This document shows, piece by piece, positions 1-8,991 of a DNA stretch of 36,408 bases. Source of the DNA: Candidatus Cloacimonadota bacterium (GTDB lineage: Bacteria > Cloacimonadota > Cloacimonadia > Cloacimonadales > TCS61); contig JAIPJH010000019.1 in assembly GCA_021734245.1 (NCBI GenBank), positions 1-36,408 on the forward strand, given 5' to 3'. Within the stretch, counting starts at the first letter, position 1; the number at the start of each line of letters is the position of its first letter. Made by a program: the position numbers and the translations under genes. Below the pieces are notes generated by a model. The model saw only the letters and a list, made by a program, of their open reading frames with translations. It ran no database searches and was not told the origin of the DNA.

Positions 1-50
1 CAAATATATCCATTTGTTTATGGTCGCTATTTTTTCGAAACATTACCAAT

Positions 51-117
51 ACCTTTTTTCACTTATTTATGGATTCAATATGAAAAAATTCATATTTATT
101 GAAAAGGTTTTTTTTTG
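51..117 (+). terminator. Possible terminator of a gene lying left of the window
   Basis: A 7-bp outer stem (ACCTTTT at 51-57, AAAAGGT at 102-108) encloses a perfect 8-bp hairpin (AATATGAA at 77-84, TTCATATT at 89-96). It is followed by a run of Ts at 108-116. The stem is AT-rich and the geometry is loose, so it could equally be leader structure for the receiver-like gene at 167. No gene is visible in 1-166. Confidence 0.35.
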
Positions 118-166
118 ATACTTTTTAGAGGGAGCTCAAGTTTCTTATTTCAACATAGCCTAACTT

Positions 167-475
167 ATGAATAGAATTTTAATAATTGATAATAATCTCG
201 ATAAAATAAATAACTTGAAAAGCTTTCTGGCAAAGCAGCACATGTTTTATGATTTAGCCCGGAATAATTCAGAACTTAGCCCGTTAATATCAAAATTTGT
301 ATACAGCATGATTATTATTTTTCTCGATTCAGATTTTAAAGATAGATTAGAAACAGCCATAGATCTTAGGAATAAACTTTCTACTGCAGTAATTACTATT
401 GCTGAAAATTTAAATAGCAAAAAGATCTGCGATTTGATAAACAATAACGTAACATTTATAAGAATGGCAAGGTAA
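167..475 (+). CDS. Degenerate stand-alone receiver (pseudo-response-regulator)
   Basis: A 102-aa protein that reads as a CheY-like receiver fold without its chemistry. The first strand is ILIIDNN (residues 4-10) with acidic D8. The third-strand motif, normally YDLIILD, is YSMIIIF, so the phospho-acceptor Asp is replaced by F52, although an Asp sits at D54. The conserved Thr/Ser strand is TAVITIAE, and the Lys normally found near the end is not seen in VTFIRMAR. It aligns over its full length with the 103-aa protein at 33786-34097, which also lacks the Asp at residue 52 and keeps D54. No clear Shine-Dalgarno precedes the ATG. It lies 182 bp upstream of the 1935-aa secreted protein on the same strand. 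A phosphorylation-independent regulatory or binding role is inference; decay is the alternative. Confidence 0.6.
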   Translation: MNRILIIDNNLDKINNLKSFLAKQHMFYDLARNNSELSPLISKFVYSMIIIFLDSDFKDRLETAIDLRNKLSTAVITIAENLNSKKICDLINNNVTFIRMAR

Positions 476-657
476 CCTATTAATTTTTTTTGGAGGATAT
501 TATGAGATGTAATAGAAGCCCCTAGCATTAAAAAACGGGTCTGCCTCCTCCCAGGAAACCAGACCCGCTACAGGATCAATCGTAACACGAGTGAATCCCT
601 TTTTTCAAAAGGGCAAAACCGTACAAAAAAGTAAAGAAAAAATTTAAGGAGAACAAA
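476..657 (+). promoter_or_regulatory. Structured leader ahead of the giant beta-helix gene
   Basis: This gap holds several signals. A strong Shine-Dalgarno (GGAGG at 492-496) is followed five bases later by an ATG that opens a seven-codon ORF (502-525, MRCNRSP, TAG). An inverted repeat follows (CGGGTCTG at 536-543, CAGACCCG at 560-567) without a T-run. A second hairpin (CCCTTTT at 597-603, AAAAGGG at 607-613) precedes the real ribosome binding site AAGGAG just before the ATG at 658. It may be a leader controlling the large gene, or debris of a lost small gene. Confidence 0.35.
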
Positions 658-3600
658 ATGAAACACAAAATATTGATTAATATATTTGTAACACTTCTTT
701 TAGTTTCAGCTCTGGGAAGTGTGTGGGCAGCTACGATATCTTCATCCACTATGGAGTTCCAGGGAACACTCACTGAAAATGGTGGCGAATACTCCGGAAC
801 TATCATGCTACAAACACCAGGATTCGATAACTATGCAATGATAGGTTCTACCGTGCAGAGCAACGCATCTTCCATTGATGGTGATCTGGTTGGGAATGAC
901 CATGACGCTTATCCTAATTGGGATCCTGATGTTCCTGATGATACATGGTATGCGCTAAATCTGGATGGAATAACTGATACATGGGATCTCAGATATTTGA
1001 ATACTGAAAATGATCCAACTTCTGGAGCTGCTTATACGCCTTTGTCCGGAACTGTTCACTGGACTGAGAATTATGTTAGTGAAACAAATCAAAACTGGTC
1101 AGAGAATTGGCCTTGGGGAGATGAAGATGTAAAATATGCCTTCCCGGGGTTTGATTTAGAAATAACTGATAATGGCAGCGGAAATTATACAGTAACACTT
1201 ACACCAGCTGTAGCACCCACCGCAACAGGCATCGACCCTATTGGACCAGTTGTAAATGAAAATACTGGAGAAAGCTATGGCACTATCCAGGCTGCTATAG
1301 ATGCTGCCACAGCTGGCGATGTGATCGAAGTGGCTGCGGGGACGTATGATGAACAACTAGCTATCGATAAAAGTTTAACTATTACTGGTTCGGGTGCAGA
1401 TCAGACATTTGTAAAAGCAACTGGTAATTCACCCGTTATAACTATTTCAAGTGATAATGTAACTATTCAACAATTGGAGATTACAGATGATACTCAATTG
1501 ATTGAAGGAATAACAATAGTGTCCGGAGCTTCTACAGGACTGACTTTAAGTAATATTGATTTTACTAACCTGGGGAATAATCCTGGGCCTGGTAATGCAT
1601 ATGGTATTACTATCGACAACTCATTTTCGAACTTAGATGCTGAATATTGTACCTTTGATGCTACAAATCTTGGGGAATACTCTAGAGCGACGGGTATGTT
1701 TGCAGGAAAAAATAATGACTATAATTTAACTGATTTCAGTTTTGATAATTGTACATTTTCTAAACTATTTGTTGGTATATACGTTAGCGCAAACACTGAT
1801 GGTTTCGATATCACCAATAATACATTTGGGCCATTTGAATTAGAAGATTGTCATGCTGCGGTTGCAGGTGTTTATATGGGAGATGGTAAAGATACATACG
1901 ACTTAAAAAACATTAATGTAACCGGTAATACTTTCACAACTTTTGGTAGAGGTGTGTATATATGGAATTATGCTCCTAATTCTACTACCGGTCCATTTAA
2001 CATTAGTAATAATACTTTTACAAATTCAATTTGGAGCTCACCAATTCGATTCATTTTCGGTCTAGATGGTATGGCTGATTACTCTATTGATGGAATTAGT
2101 ATTGATAATAACACATTTACACAGGATTCAGATATTGGAGCCAATGTCGCTTTAATTGATTTGCGTAATTATGATGCCACAATAACTTCTTGTGATATTG
2201 ATATTACTGATAATGACATGACTTTCACCGGTGCTCCTTACACTGATGCTATGTATGGTATCAAGTTCCTGGTTGGAGGTGATGCTTTTTATAATACACT
2301 CATTGATAATAATGTATTGAATGGGGGAAGTACAGCCGGTGCTGGTACTATTGTATCTTCTGGCATAGTTGTTGATCACTATAATGGAGATTACACTTGG
2401 ACTCACGACTTAGATATTGATGCTACAAACAATAATATCACTGAATTTGATAATGGCTTAAGTGTTTACAGTTCTACTAATTCAGCCTTTGGAGATCTGC
2501 CAACTAATTCAAGTTTAGTTCTCAATAACAATTCATTAACTGACTTTGATAATTTGGCAATTGAATATGGTTCAGGAGAATACATCGATGCTACCTACAA
2601 CTACTGGGGACCAAATGATCCAGCTGATCTGATTGCCGGCAATGTGCTTTACATACCCTGGTATGCCGATGAAGCTATGACAACAACAGTGGGAAATCCT
2701 GTAACCAATACAACTCAAAATACTGGTTATGCTACCATTCAAGCTGCTATAGATGCTGCCAATGCTGGTGATGTGGTCAGTGTGAGTGCAGGAACGTTTA
2801 ATGAAGATAATCTATTAATCGATAAAGCTTTAACTTTGATTGGAGCAGGTAAAAACAGCACATTTATAGATGCTAGTGCTTCTACAAACACAGGCAATGT
2901 TATAAATATAGATTTAACATCTGGCGATGTTGTTATAAGTGGCTTTAAAATCCAATCAGGAATTGAAATGTTTGGAATTAGTGCCAGTTCTTCAGATAAC
3001 ACTTCAATTATTGAAATTTCAGATAATGATCTTATGGGCTACGGTACTGGTGTTACTACAAACACTGATTATGCAATCATTGCAGGATATGGAAGTGTTG
3101 CAAAAGTTGTGATTGATAATAATGATATATCAAACTGTTATTGTAATGGAATTCTATTTGAAAAGCAACTTGGTGAAACAGAGATATGTAACAATACTTT
3201 AACTTCAGGTCCTGAGGGCATGCCTGTAATTTTCAGTATGAGTTATGGTGATGCAACGACACAAAACAATATTACTACAAAACAGTGGATACATGATAAC
3301 ACTATCGATGCAAATGGTGGCTCGGGAATTGTGTTTGCCAGTGCTTTTGGTGCTGCAGGATACAATGAAAGAAATTATGGTAAATATACAAATATTGAAA
3401 TTGAAGATAATGTTATCTCTAATATCGGTTCTTCATTAAAAAAAGGAATACAGCTTGAGATGGATGGTGATAATGGAGGTTTTGAGAACACAATAATTTC
3501 TAACAACGTAATATCTGCTCCTACTCCAGGAACCAGCAGAGGTATACGTCTTTTGGGTTTAGTAACTAGTTCAGTAATTGAAAACAACAATATCTCTGGC

Positions 3601-6465
3601 ATGAATCAAGGTATATATCTTAGTGGGACATGGGGTCAATCTATCTATCCAACAGGTTCTGAAATCCATTACAATTTGTTTTCTGGAAATAATATGGCCG
3701 TAGAATCTCAAGATACTGATATTTCTAATGCTGTGGATGCAACCCGCAACTACTGGGGTGACCCCTCCGGTCCTGATCATACAGATAATCCTTTAGCTGG
3801 ATTAGGTGATCCTGTTTCCGATAACGTAGATTTCATGCCCTGGTATGCAACGGCTACCACTACTCCAGCAACTGAACTGGCAACTTTGAACAGCGATGAT
3901 GGCAGTGATGCTACTTTTACGGTATTTACATCAGATGAACTCACAAATGCCCTTGCTAATGCAGTTGATGGAGATGAGATAGTTCTTGGAACTGGGACTT
4001 TTACAGGTAATTTCACCGTAGAAGATGATATCACCATTTCCGCTGCTGATGGTGCTGTTCCTACTATTCAAGGAGAAGATGGTAGTCCTGCTTTAACTAT
4101 CGACACTGATGGTGTAAGTGTGAGTGGAGTGAATATTGAAGCAGACAGCGGAGATGAAGCCGTAGAAGTTAGTTCCAACGTTACTGATGGTGCGACTGTA
4201 AGCTTAACCGATGGAAGTATTATTTCTGATATTGCCAATAGTGGTCTTGTGAATAATGCCTCATCTGGCACTGTAGATGCGACCAGTAATTATTGGGGAG
4301 ATCCAGATCCGAGTGGCTATGTAACAGGAAGTGTTGATTATGGTGATCCAATCGTGAATGATCCTGTGCAAATCTCTGTATCTCCTGCCACCTATCTAAT
4401 ATCAGGTGGAGAAACTGCTCAATATGATGTTAATATTGGCGAAGTTGCTGAAATCAGGTCATTCCAGATCGAAATCATGATGGATAAAACTGATTTTGAT
4501 GCACCTGTTGAAGGAGCTTTCACTATCGGTTCTCTTCTCACTGATGCCGCAACAGCTGCAAGCACTTCGACAGTTTTTGAAGTGGATGATCTTACTGGAG
4601 CTGAAGATGATTATTACACTTACCGGGTTACAGGAACAACTCTGGGAGTTGCCAGCGGTACAGTTGCTTCTGGTAGCTCAGGTCAGCTGTTCTATCTTAA
4701 CCTCACAAGTTCAACAGGTGTTACTAATCTTGATGGCAGTAACATCAGTTTAGGATTCCTCTCTGCAAGAGATGAAACTAATGGCGGAATTCCTTGTGAC
4801 GGCCTAACTAACGGTGTTGTAACCATTGACTCCGTTGTTCCGGTTATCGACGATATCACGGAATCTGAAAATGGCTATTATGCCACAGCTCCTGAAATCA
4901 GCGCTCTGGGTTACAGTGATAATTATAATGTTGCCACATTCTACTATCAAATGGATGTAACAACAGGTTCCTGGACAGAGATTTCAGGTACAGCATCTGG
5001 CACAGTTCCCGGTACTACATGGGCTACAGCAGATTGGACAGTTCCCGGCTTTGAAGGATTGGGTGAAGGAAGTCATACTATTTACTTCCAGGCAATCGAT
5101 GAAGCTGGCAATTCTGGTATAAATTACAGCTGGCAATTCAATAAAGATACTACTGCACCAGATGCCTTAGCTTGGAAAACAAGTGGAAACAACAACTATC
5201 CACAGACTTCTGTAGATAGCAATAACAGTATTGTGTTACAATGGGATGATCCTTCAGAATCCTATTCCTATATTCATATCTGGCGAAAAGCATATTCAGA
5301 TTTTGGAACCAATACAGGATATCCAGAATATACCGGTACCGCACCTTCCGGAACTGTAGATCTGCCAACCGATCCAGAAGCTGCTACTGATCCTGATTAT
5401 GGCTGGACCAAACTTACAAAAGCAAATATCACCAGCTACACCGATACAGGTATGGATCGTGATTACTACTATTATGCTATCTATATTGAAGGATTGAACG
5501 GTATGCCCAGTGCTGCTTCTACTGTTTCTCCAGCACTGTCTTATTGGCTGGGTGATGTAAATGCAACACCGGATGGTGTAGTTACAAGTGATGACATTTC
5601 ACTCTTTAGTGCAGCCTGGAATACAACTCCAAGCGGAAGTATTCTGGATGTTGGCCCAACTGCTGACAATTCCAGAAATGCCCTTCCGGAACCTGATGGT
5701 GCGATTGATTTCGAAGATTTGATGATCTTTGCTATGAACTATGAAAACACCAATTACACAGCCTATCGTTCTGAACATATCTATGATCCTGTTCCGATCC
5801 GCATCGATCTGGAATTGGAATATCTCAATGATGAGATCGTTGCCAAGCTGATATTAAATCAGAACAACGGCTTTGTAAAAGGCGTCAGCATTCCGATTCA
5901 ATTTGGTTCAGATCTCAGCTTTGTTTCAGCGCAGGCAGGAGATATCTGGCCCGATGGCGTATTCTTCGATCATATTATCAAAGATAATGTTGTCGAAATT
6001 TCAGGTTCAGTTCTGGGTGGCAGCAGCTGCATAGAAGGAAATGGAATTTTAGCAGAAGTACATTTCCAGATAACAGGTTCAGAAGATGAACTACAACTGC
6101 AGCACATGACAGCCAGAGACATCTTCAACTCTGATCTTGAGATCATGAACAATCCAACCGGAAATGATCCTAACAACATCATTCCACTGGTAAATTCACT
6201 TGGTAATAACTATCCCAATCCATTCAATCCGACTACCACTATTAACTTTGGATTGAAGGAAGACTGCAAAGTAAATATTACTCTTTATAACATTCGAGGT
6301 CAGAAAGTAAAAACTCTGATCAATGATAATATGCCGGCCGGACAGCATCAGGTTATCTGGAACGGTAAAGATGATAGCGGGAAAACAGCAGCTTCTGGTG
6401 TTTACTTCTACAAGATGCAAACCGATGACTTCTCTAAAATCAGAAAAGCCATGCTGCTGAAATAA
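658..6465 (+). CDS. Giant secreted right-handed beta-helix protein with cohesin/dockerin-like modules and sorting tail
   Basis: A 1935-aa exported protein, probably displayed on the cell surface. A signal peptide (residues 1-24) precedes a region of unknown fold (25-195). Three parallel beta-helix blocks start at about 201, 688 and 1092. The first two open with TIQAAIDAA-x-AGD and the third with a divergent version. Blocks end near 645, 1028 and 1208 with N-Y-W-G followed by P or D. Inside are many N-N-x-[IF] turns as in pectate-lyase or NosD-like helices. Then come a cohesin-like domain (about 1238-1395), an Ig-like domain (1390-1496), an Fn3-like domain (1497-1620), a dockerin-like pair (1628-1705), a second cohesin-like domain (1714-1835) and the sorting tail (1848-1935, NYPNPFNPTTT onward). 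No catalytic residues are assignable, so enzyme versus adhesin is open. AAGGAG supports the start. Confidence 0.8.
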   Translation: MKHKILINIFVTLLLVSALGSVWAATISSSTMEFQGTLTENGGEYSGTIMLQTPGFDNYAMIGSTVQSNASSIDGDLVGNDHDAYPNWDPDVPDDTWYALNLDGITDTWDLRYLNTENDPTSGAAYTPLSGTVHWTENYVSETNQNWSENWPWGDEDVKYAFPGFDLEITDNGSGNYTVTLTPAVAPTATGIDPIGPVVNENTGESYGTIQAAIDAATAGDVIEVAAGTYDEQLAIDKSLTITGSGADQTFVKATGNSPVITISSDNVTIQQLEITDDTQLIEGITIVSGASTGLTLSNIDFTNLGNNPGPGNAYGITIDNSFSNLDAEYCTFDATNLGEYSRATGMFAGKNNDYNLTDFSFDNCTFSKLFVGIYVSANTDGFDITNNTFGPFELEDCHAAVAGVYMGDGKDTYDLKNINVTGNTFTTFGRGVYIWNYAPNSTTGPFNISNNTFTNSIWSSPIRFIFGLDGMADYSIDGISIDNNTFTQDSDIGANVALIDLRNYDATITSCDIDITDNDMTFTGAPYTDAMYGIKFLVGGDAFYNTLIDNNVLNGGSTAGAGTIVSSGIVVDHYNGDYTWTHDLDIDATNNNITEFDNGLSVYSSTNSAFGDLPTNSSLVLNNNSLTDFDNLAIEYGSGEYIDATYNYWGPNDPADLIAGNVLYIPWYADEAMTTTVGNPVTNTTQNTGYATIQAAIDAANAGDVVSVSAGTFNEDNLLIDKALTLIGAGKNSTFIDASASTNTGNVINIDLTSGDVVISGFKIQSGIEMFGISASSSDNTSIIEISDNDLMGYGTGVTTNTDYAIIAGYGSVAKVVIDNNDISNCYCNGILFEKQLGETEICNNTLTSGPEGMPVIFSMSYGDATTQNNITTKQWIHDNTIDANGGSGIVFASAFGAAGYNERNYGKYTNIEIEDNVISNIGSSLKKGIQLEMDGDNGGFENTIISNNVISAPTPGTSRGIRLLGLVTSSVIENNNISGMNQGIYLSGTWGQSIYPTGSEIHYNLFSGNNMAVESQDTDISNAVDATRNYWGDPSGPDHTDNPLAGLGDPVSDNVDFMPWYATATTTPATELATLNSDDGSDATFTVFTSDELTNALANAVDGDEIVLGTGTFTGNFTVEDDITISAADGAVPTIQGEDGSPALTIDTDGVSVSGVNIEADSGDEAVEVSSNVTDGATVSLTDGSIISDIANSGLVNNASSGTVDATSNYWGDPDPSGYVTGSVDYGDPIVNDPVQISVSPATYLISGGETAQYDVNIGEVAEIRSFQIEIMMDKTDFDAPVEGAFTIGSLLTDAATAASTSTVFEVDDLTGAEDDYYTYRVTGTTLGVASGTVASGSSGQLFYLNLTSSTGVTNLDGSNISLGFLSARDETNGGIPCDGLTNGVVTIDSVVPVIDDITESENGYYATAPEISALGYSDNYNVATFYYQMDVTTGSWTEISGTASGTVPGTTWATADWTVPGFEGLGEGSHTIYFQAIDEAGNSGINYSWQFNKDTTAPDALAWKTSGNNNYPQTSVDSNNSIVLQWDDPSESYSYIHIWRKAYSDFGTNTGYPEYTGTAPSGTVDLPTDPEAATDPDYGWTKLTKANITSYTDTGMDRDYYYYAIYIEGLNGMPSAASTVSPALSYWLGDVNATPDGVVTSDDISLFSAAWNTTPSGSILDVGPTADNSRNALPEPDGAIDFEDLMIFAMNYENTNYTAYRSEHIYDPVPIRIDLELEYLNDEIVAKLILNQNNGFVKGVSIPIQFGSDLSFVSAQAGDIWPDGVFFDHIIKDNVVEISGSVLGGSSCIEGNGILAEVHFQITGSEDELQLQHMTARDIFNSDLEIMNNPTGNDPNNIIPLVNSLGNNYPNPFNPTTTINFGLKEDCKVNITLYNIRGQKVKTLINDNMPAGQHQVIWNGKDDSGKTAASGVYFYKMQTDDFSKIRKAMLLK

Positions 6466-6473
6466 TAACAATT

Positions 6474-6510
6474 GGAGTCCACCTCTTGCGGGGTGGGCTC
6501 CTTTATTTTA
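6474..6510 (+). terminator. Rho-independent terminator after the giant gene
   Basis: GGAGTCCACC (6474-6483) pairs with GGTGGGCTCC (6492-6501) over 10 bp including one G-U pair. The loop is eight bases and a T-rich CTTTATTTTA tail follows. The next gene starts only five bases after it, so that gene either depends on read-through or has its promoter inside the giant gene. Confidence 0.75.
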
Positions 6511-6514
6511 GATT

Positions 6515-7615
6515 ATGAAAAATTTAGTAAGATCGATGATTTTAATCCTGATGATTTGGGGCCAGCTGAAGGCTGTAAATATCACAGCAGAACCTTCTCT
6601 TTCTGCTCTGAGTATTGGCCTGAATAATATCTTCTCCATTCAGGTTCAGGAAAATATCGATTTTAGAGGTTGTAAAATTGTCATCGGCTATAATGCCAAT
6701 CTTGTTCAGTTTGAAAGTGTGCAGCAGGGCGATCTGTTTTCCGGTTACAACGTGGGTTGGTGGAACGTCGATGATTCAACACCGGGAATAATTGATGTGG
6801 AATGCATAATTTTTGGTGCCGGTGTTTATACCAGTGGTCCGGGTAATCTTCTGGATATCACTTTTTCTTCACTTGCTCAGGGAAACTGCACTTTACAATT
6901 TTCTGAGACGACACTATACGATGTTGCCGGTAATCCCATTTCTAACGTGACTGGAACCGATTTCTTGATAATTACAGGAAATAATCCATCTTACGCGGCA
7001 GGAAAATGTTTTCTGCAGGGAGCTTACGAGAACAGTTATGTGATGAACACAGACTTGCAGAATATTATTCCCTTTACTTCACCCTACAGCCAGGATCCTG
7101 TTTCGATAGATCAGATTCCGGATGATATGGTAGACTGGTTGCTTTTGGAATTGAGAAACACTTTAACAGGATCGGCTGTAAAAATGCAATCCATGATCCT
7201 GCATGCTGATGGTTCCATCACTTCGCCAGATCTTCCTTGTTTTGTATTCTGGAATCATCGACCTCAAAGTTATTATATCGTCATCTATCATCGTAATCAT
7301 TTACCGATAATAAGCAGCAATGCAATTCAATTCAAAAACGAAAGCGATCCGGTAAATTATGATTTTACCAATGCCTTGAACGTTTATGGAAGCGGTGCTG
7401 TTATCAGGTTGAATACTGGTCTTAACGGCATGATCGCAGGAGATGCGAATCAGGACGGCAATGTCTTTCCTGATGATTTGAATGATTTTTGGAGATCACA
7501 AGCAGGCCAGACGGGTTATTTGGAAGGAGATTTCAATTTAGATGGCAATGTCTTTCCTGATGATCTAAATGATCTCTGGAGAATCAACAGTGGAAAATCT
7601 ACTAATGTACCATAA
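6515..7615 (+). CDS. Secreted cohesin-like/dockerin-type protein A
   Basis: A 366-aa protein with a signal peptide (about 1-20). A cohesin-like beta-sandwich follows (about 25-150, with FRGCKIVIGYNANLVQFES and a later GNLLDITF strand). The middle domain (about 165-275) carries two landmarks, PDDMVDWLLLELR and IVIYHRNHLPI, and is strongly shared with the next gene. The C-terminus is a two-repeat dockerin-type module (about 307-362): GDANQDGNVFPDDLNDFW and GDFNLDGNVFPDDLNDLW, each with a calcium-loop pattern D-x-N-x-D-G-N. It lacks the FlgD-like sorting tail of its neighbour, so attachment through the dockerin to another protein's cohesin is plausible. The ATG lacks a visible Shine-Dalgarno and sits just past a terminator. 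It is a tandem paralogue of 7634-8785. Partner and substrate are unknown. Confidence 0.75.
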   Translation: MKNLVRSMILILMIWGQLKAVNITAEPSLSALSIGLNNIFSIQVQENIDFRGCKIVIGYNANLVQFESVQQGDLFSGYNVGWWNVDDSTPGIIDVECIIFGAGVYTSGPGNLLDITFSSLAQGNCTLQFSETTLYDVAGNPISNVTGTDFLIITGNNPSYAAGKCFLQGAYENSYVMNTDLQNIIPFTSPYSQDPVSIDQIPDDMVDWLLLELRNTLTGSAVKMQSMILHADGSITSPDLPCFVFWNHRPQSYYIVIYHRNHLPIISSNAIQFKNESDPVNYDFTNALNVYGSGAVIRLNTGLNGMIAGDANQDGNVFPDDLNDFWRSQAGQTGYLEGDFNLDGNVFPDDLNDLWRINSGKSTNVP

Positions 7616-7633
7616 CAAATACTGGGAGAAAAT

Positions 7634-8785
7634 ATGAAGTTAAAATGTCTTATGGCAATCGTAATAATTCTGATTCTGGCAATGAGTCTGAAATCTGAAG
7701 TTGTGGTAAATGCCGGATTGCCAAGTTATCAACTAATCAAAGATCAGAATATCACCATTCCAATTGAGATCAGCGGACTGACGCAGTCTATTCGTGCTTT
7801 TGAAGTATGCCTGGAATATGATACCGCTTATCTCAGTGCTACAAGCAGCGATCTTACAGAAGGCAGTTTCCTGGCTCAGACCGGTGATGAAACTCAGTGG
7901 TATGCTTCTGGCGATAACGGCAGTTTGACAGCTACTTGCTCTATCCTGGGAGTGACTTCAGGAAGTAGTGGAAACGGAACTTTATTCACAATAAGTCTAA
8001 CCAATCTGAATCAAGATATTTTAGCCGGCACAGAATTAGTAATCAGTAGAGTTATTCTACGTGATCTTTTAAATAATTCAGTTACTGTTGATCAGATAGA
8101 TAATAGTATCATTTACATAGATGCTTCACCGGTTTATTTAAATATAAGCTTATTTTTGGAAGGCCCTTATCAAAGTGGCGGTTCAATGACTCATGCTTTA
8201 ACTGACAATGCTATCCTGCCTTTAGATTCACCTTATGATGATCAGGTTTTAACGCAGTTTCCTGATGTTGATCCAAATTCTATTGTAGATTGGATCTATA
8301 TAGATCTCAAGCTTGATGAAAACGCTGTAGCAGATAAATCTGCCAATGCCTTTCTATTGGATAATGGTTCTGTGGTCGATGTGAACGGGAATAGCAGTTT
8401 ACCTTTTTATTTTACTACAGCAACTCAGTACTTTCTGCAGATCAATCATCGTAATCATCTTCCTGTAATGACTCAGGATAAAATTATTCTATCAGATAAT
8501 CCTGATAATGCTACTTCTTTAGATTTCACTGATCCTACTAATGCTTTTGGAAATCCAAGTACAAATCTTAAAAAATTGGAAACAGAAGTTTTCGGATTGT
8601 ATAGTGGTGATGCTAACGGTGATGGCAATATTTTTCCGAGTGACTTAAACGATTACTGGCGTATTCAAACAGGACAAAGTGGATACAAAACTGCTGATTT
8701 TAATCTGGATGGAAATGTTCTTCCAACTGACCTTAATGATCTCTGGAGAATAAACTCCGGAATAAGTTCACAAATACCTAAATAG
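7634..8785 (+). CDS. Secreted cohesin-like/dockerin-type protein B
   Basis: A 383-aa paralogue of the preceding gene, 18 bp downstream and preceded by GGGAGAAAAT. The signal peptide is about residues 1-21. The cohesin-like domain spans about 25-165 (FEVCLEYDTAYLSAT, GNGTLFTISL). The shared middle domain spans about 175-295, with SIVDWIYIDLKL and LQINHRNHLPVM matching the sister protein. The dockerin-type pair at about 323-378 reads GDANGDGNIFPSDLNDYW then ADFNLDGNVLPTDLNDLW. The unusual F/L-P-x-D-L-N-D-x-W-R-I helix recurs in all four repeats of the two proteins and probably defines one docking specificity. It also lacks a sorting tail. Carrying both cohesin-like and dockerin-like modules on one chain would allow chaining. 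That is inference from architecture. Confidence 0.75.
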   Translation: MKLKCLMAIVIILILAMSLKSEVVVNAGLPSYQLIKDQNITIPIEISGLTQSIRAFEVCLEYDTAYLSATSSDLTEGSFLAQTGDETQWYASGDNGSLTATCSILGVTSGSSGNGTLFTISLTNLNQDILAGTELVISRVILRDLLNNSVTVDQIDNSIIYIDASPVYLNISLFLEGPYQSGGSMTHALTDNAILPLDSPYDDQVLTQFPDVDPNSIVDWIYIDLKLDENAVADKSANAFLLDNGSVVDVNGNSSLPFYFTTATQYFLQINHRNHLPVMTQDKIILSDNPDNATSLDFTDPTNAFGNPSTNLKKLETEVFGLYSGDANGDGNIFPSDLNDYWRIQTGQSGYKTADFNLDGNVLPTDLNDLWRINSGISSQIPK

Positions 8786-8809
8786 TAAAAAAAATAACGA
8801 GAGGATAAA

Positions 8810-8922
8810 ATGAAATTTAAATTTGTTTTTTCTTAGCCATAGGACTCTCCTTATTTTTTTCTTTAAGACGATCAGGAATGTCCAGCCTGATCTGTCAACT
8901 TTCCTATGGTCAATTGGACTAA
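8810..8922 (+). pseudogene. Frameshifted remnant of a secreted protein
   Basis: A good ribosome site (GAGAGG) precedes the ATG at 8810, but the frame stops after eight codons (TAG at 8834-8836) following a run of six Ts at 8826-8831. Shifting by one base in that run restores a signal-peptide-like sequence, MKFKFVF then FLAIGLSLFFSL, which continues to a TAA at 8920-8922. It sits directly after two secreted paralogues, so it may be the start of a lost third copy. It also contains an inverted repeat (GATCAGG 8870-8876, CCTGATC 8886-8892). An expressed leader peptide or a sequencing error in the homopolymer are the alternatives. Confidence 0.4.
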
Positions 8923-8991
8923 ACTTTAAATAGTATGATAAGTCGAAAGTTAATATATCCGGTAAGTAATCGGGGTTTTTTAGGAGAATTA

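Noticed and set aside
658-6465. Internal DNA repeats of the beta-helix gene as a CRISPR-like array
   Set aside because: The repeats are coding, degenerate and unevenly spaced; no CRISPR array or cas gene is present in the window.
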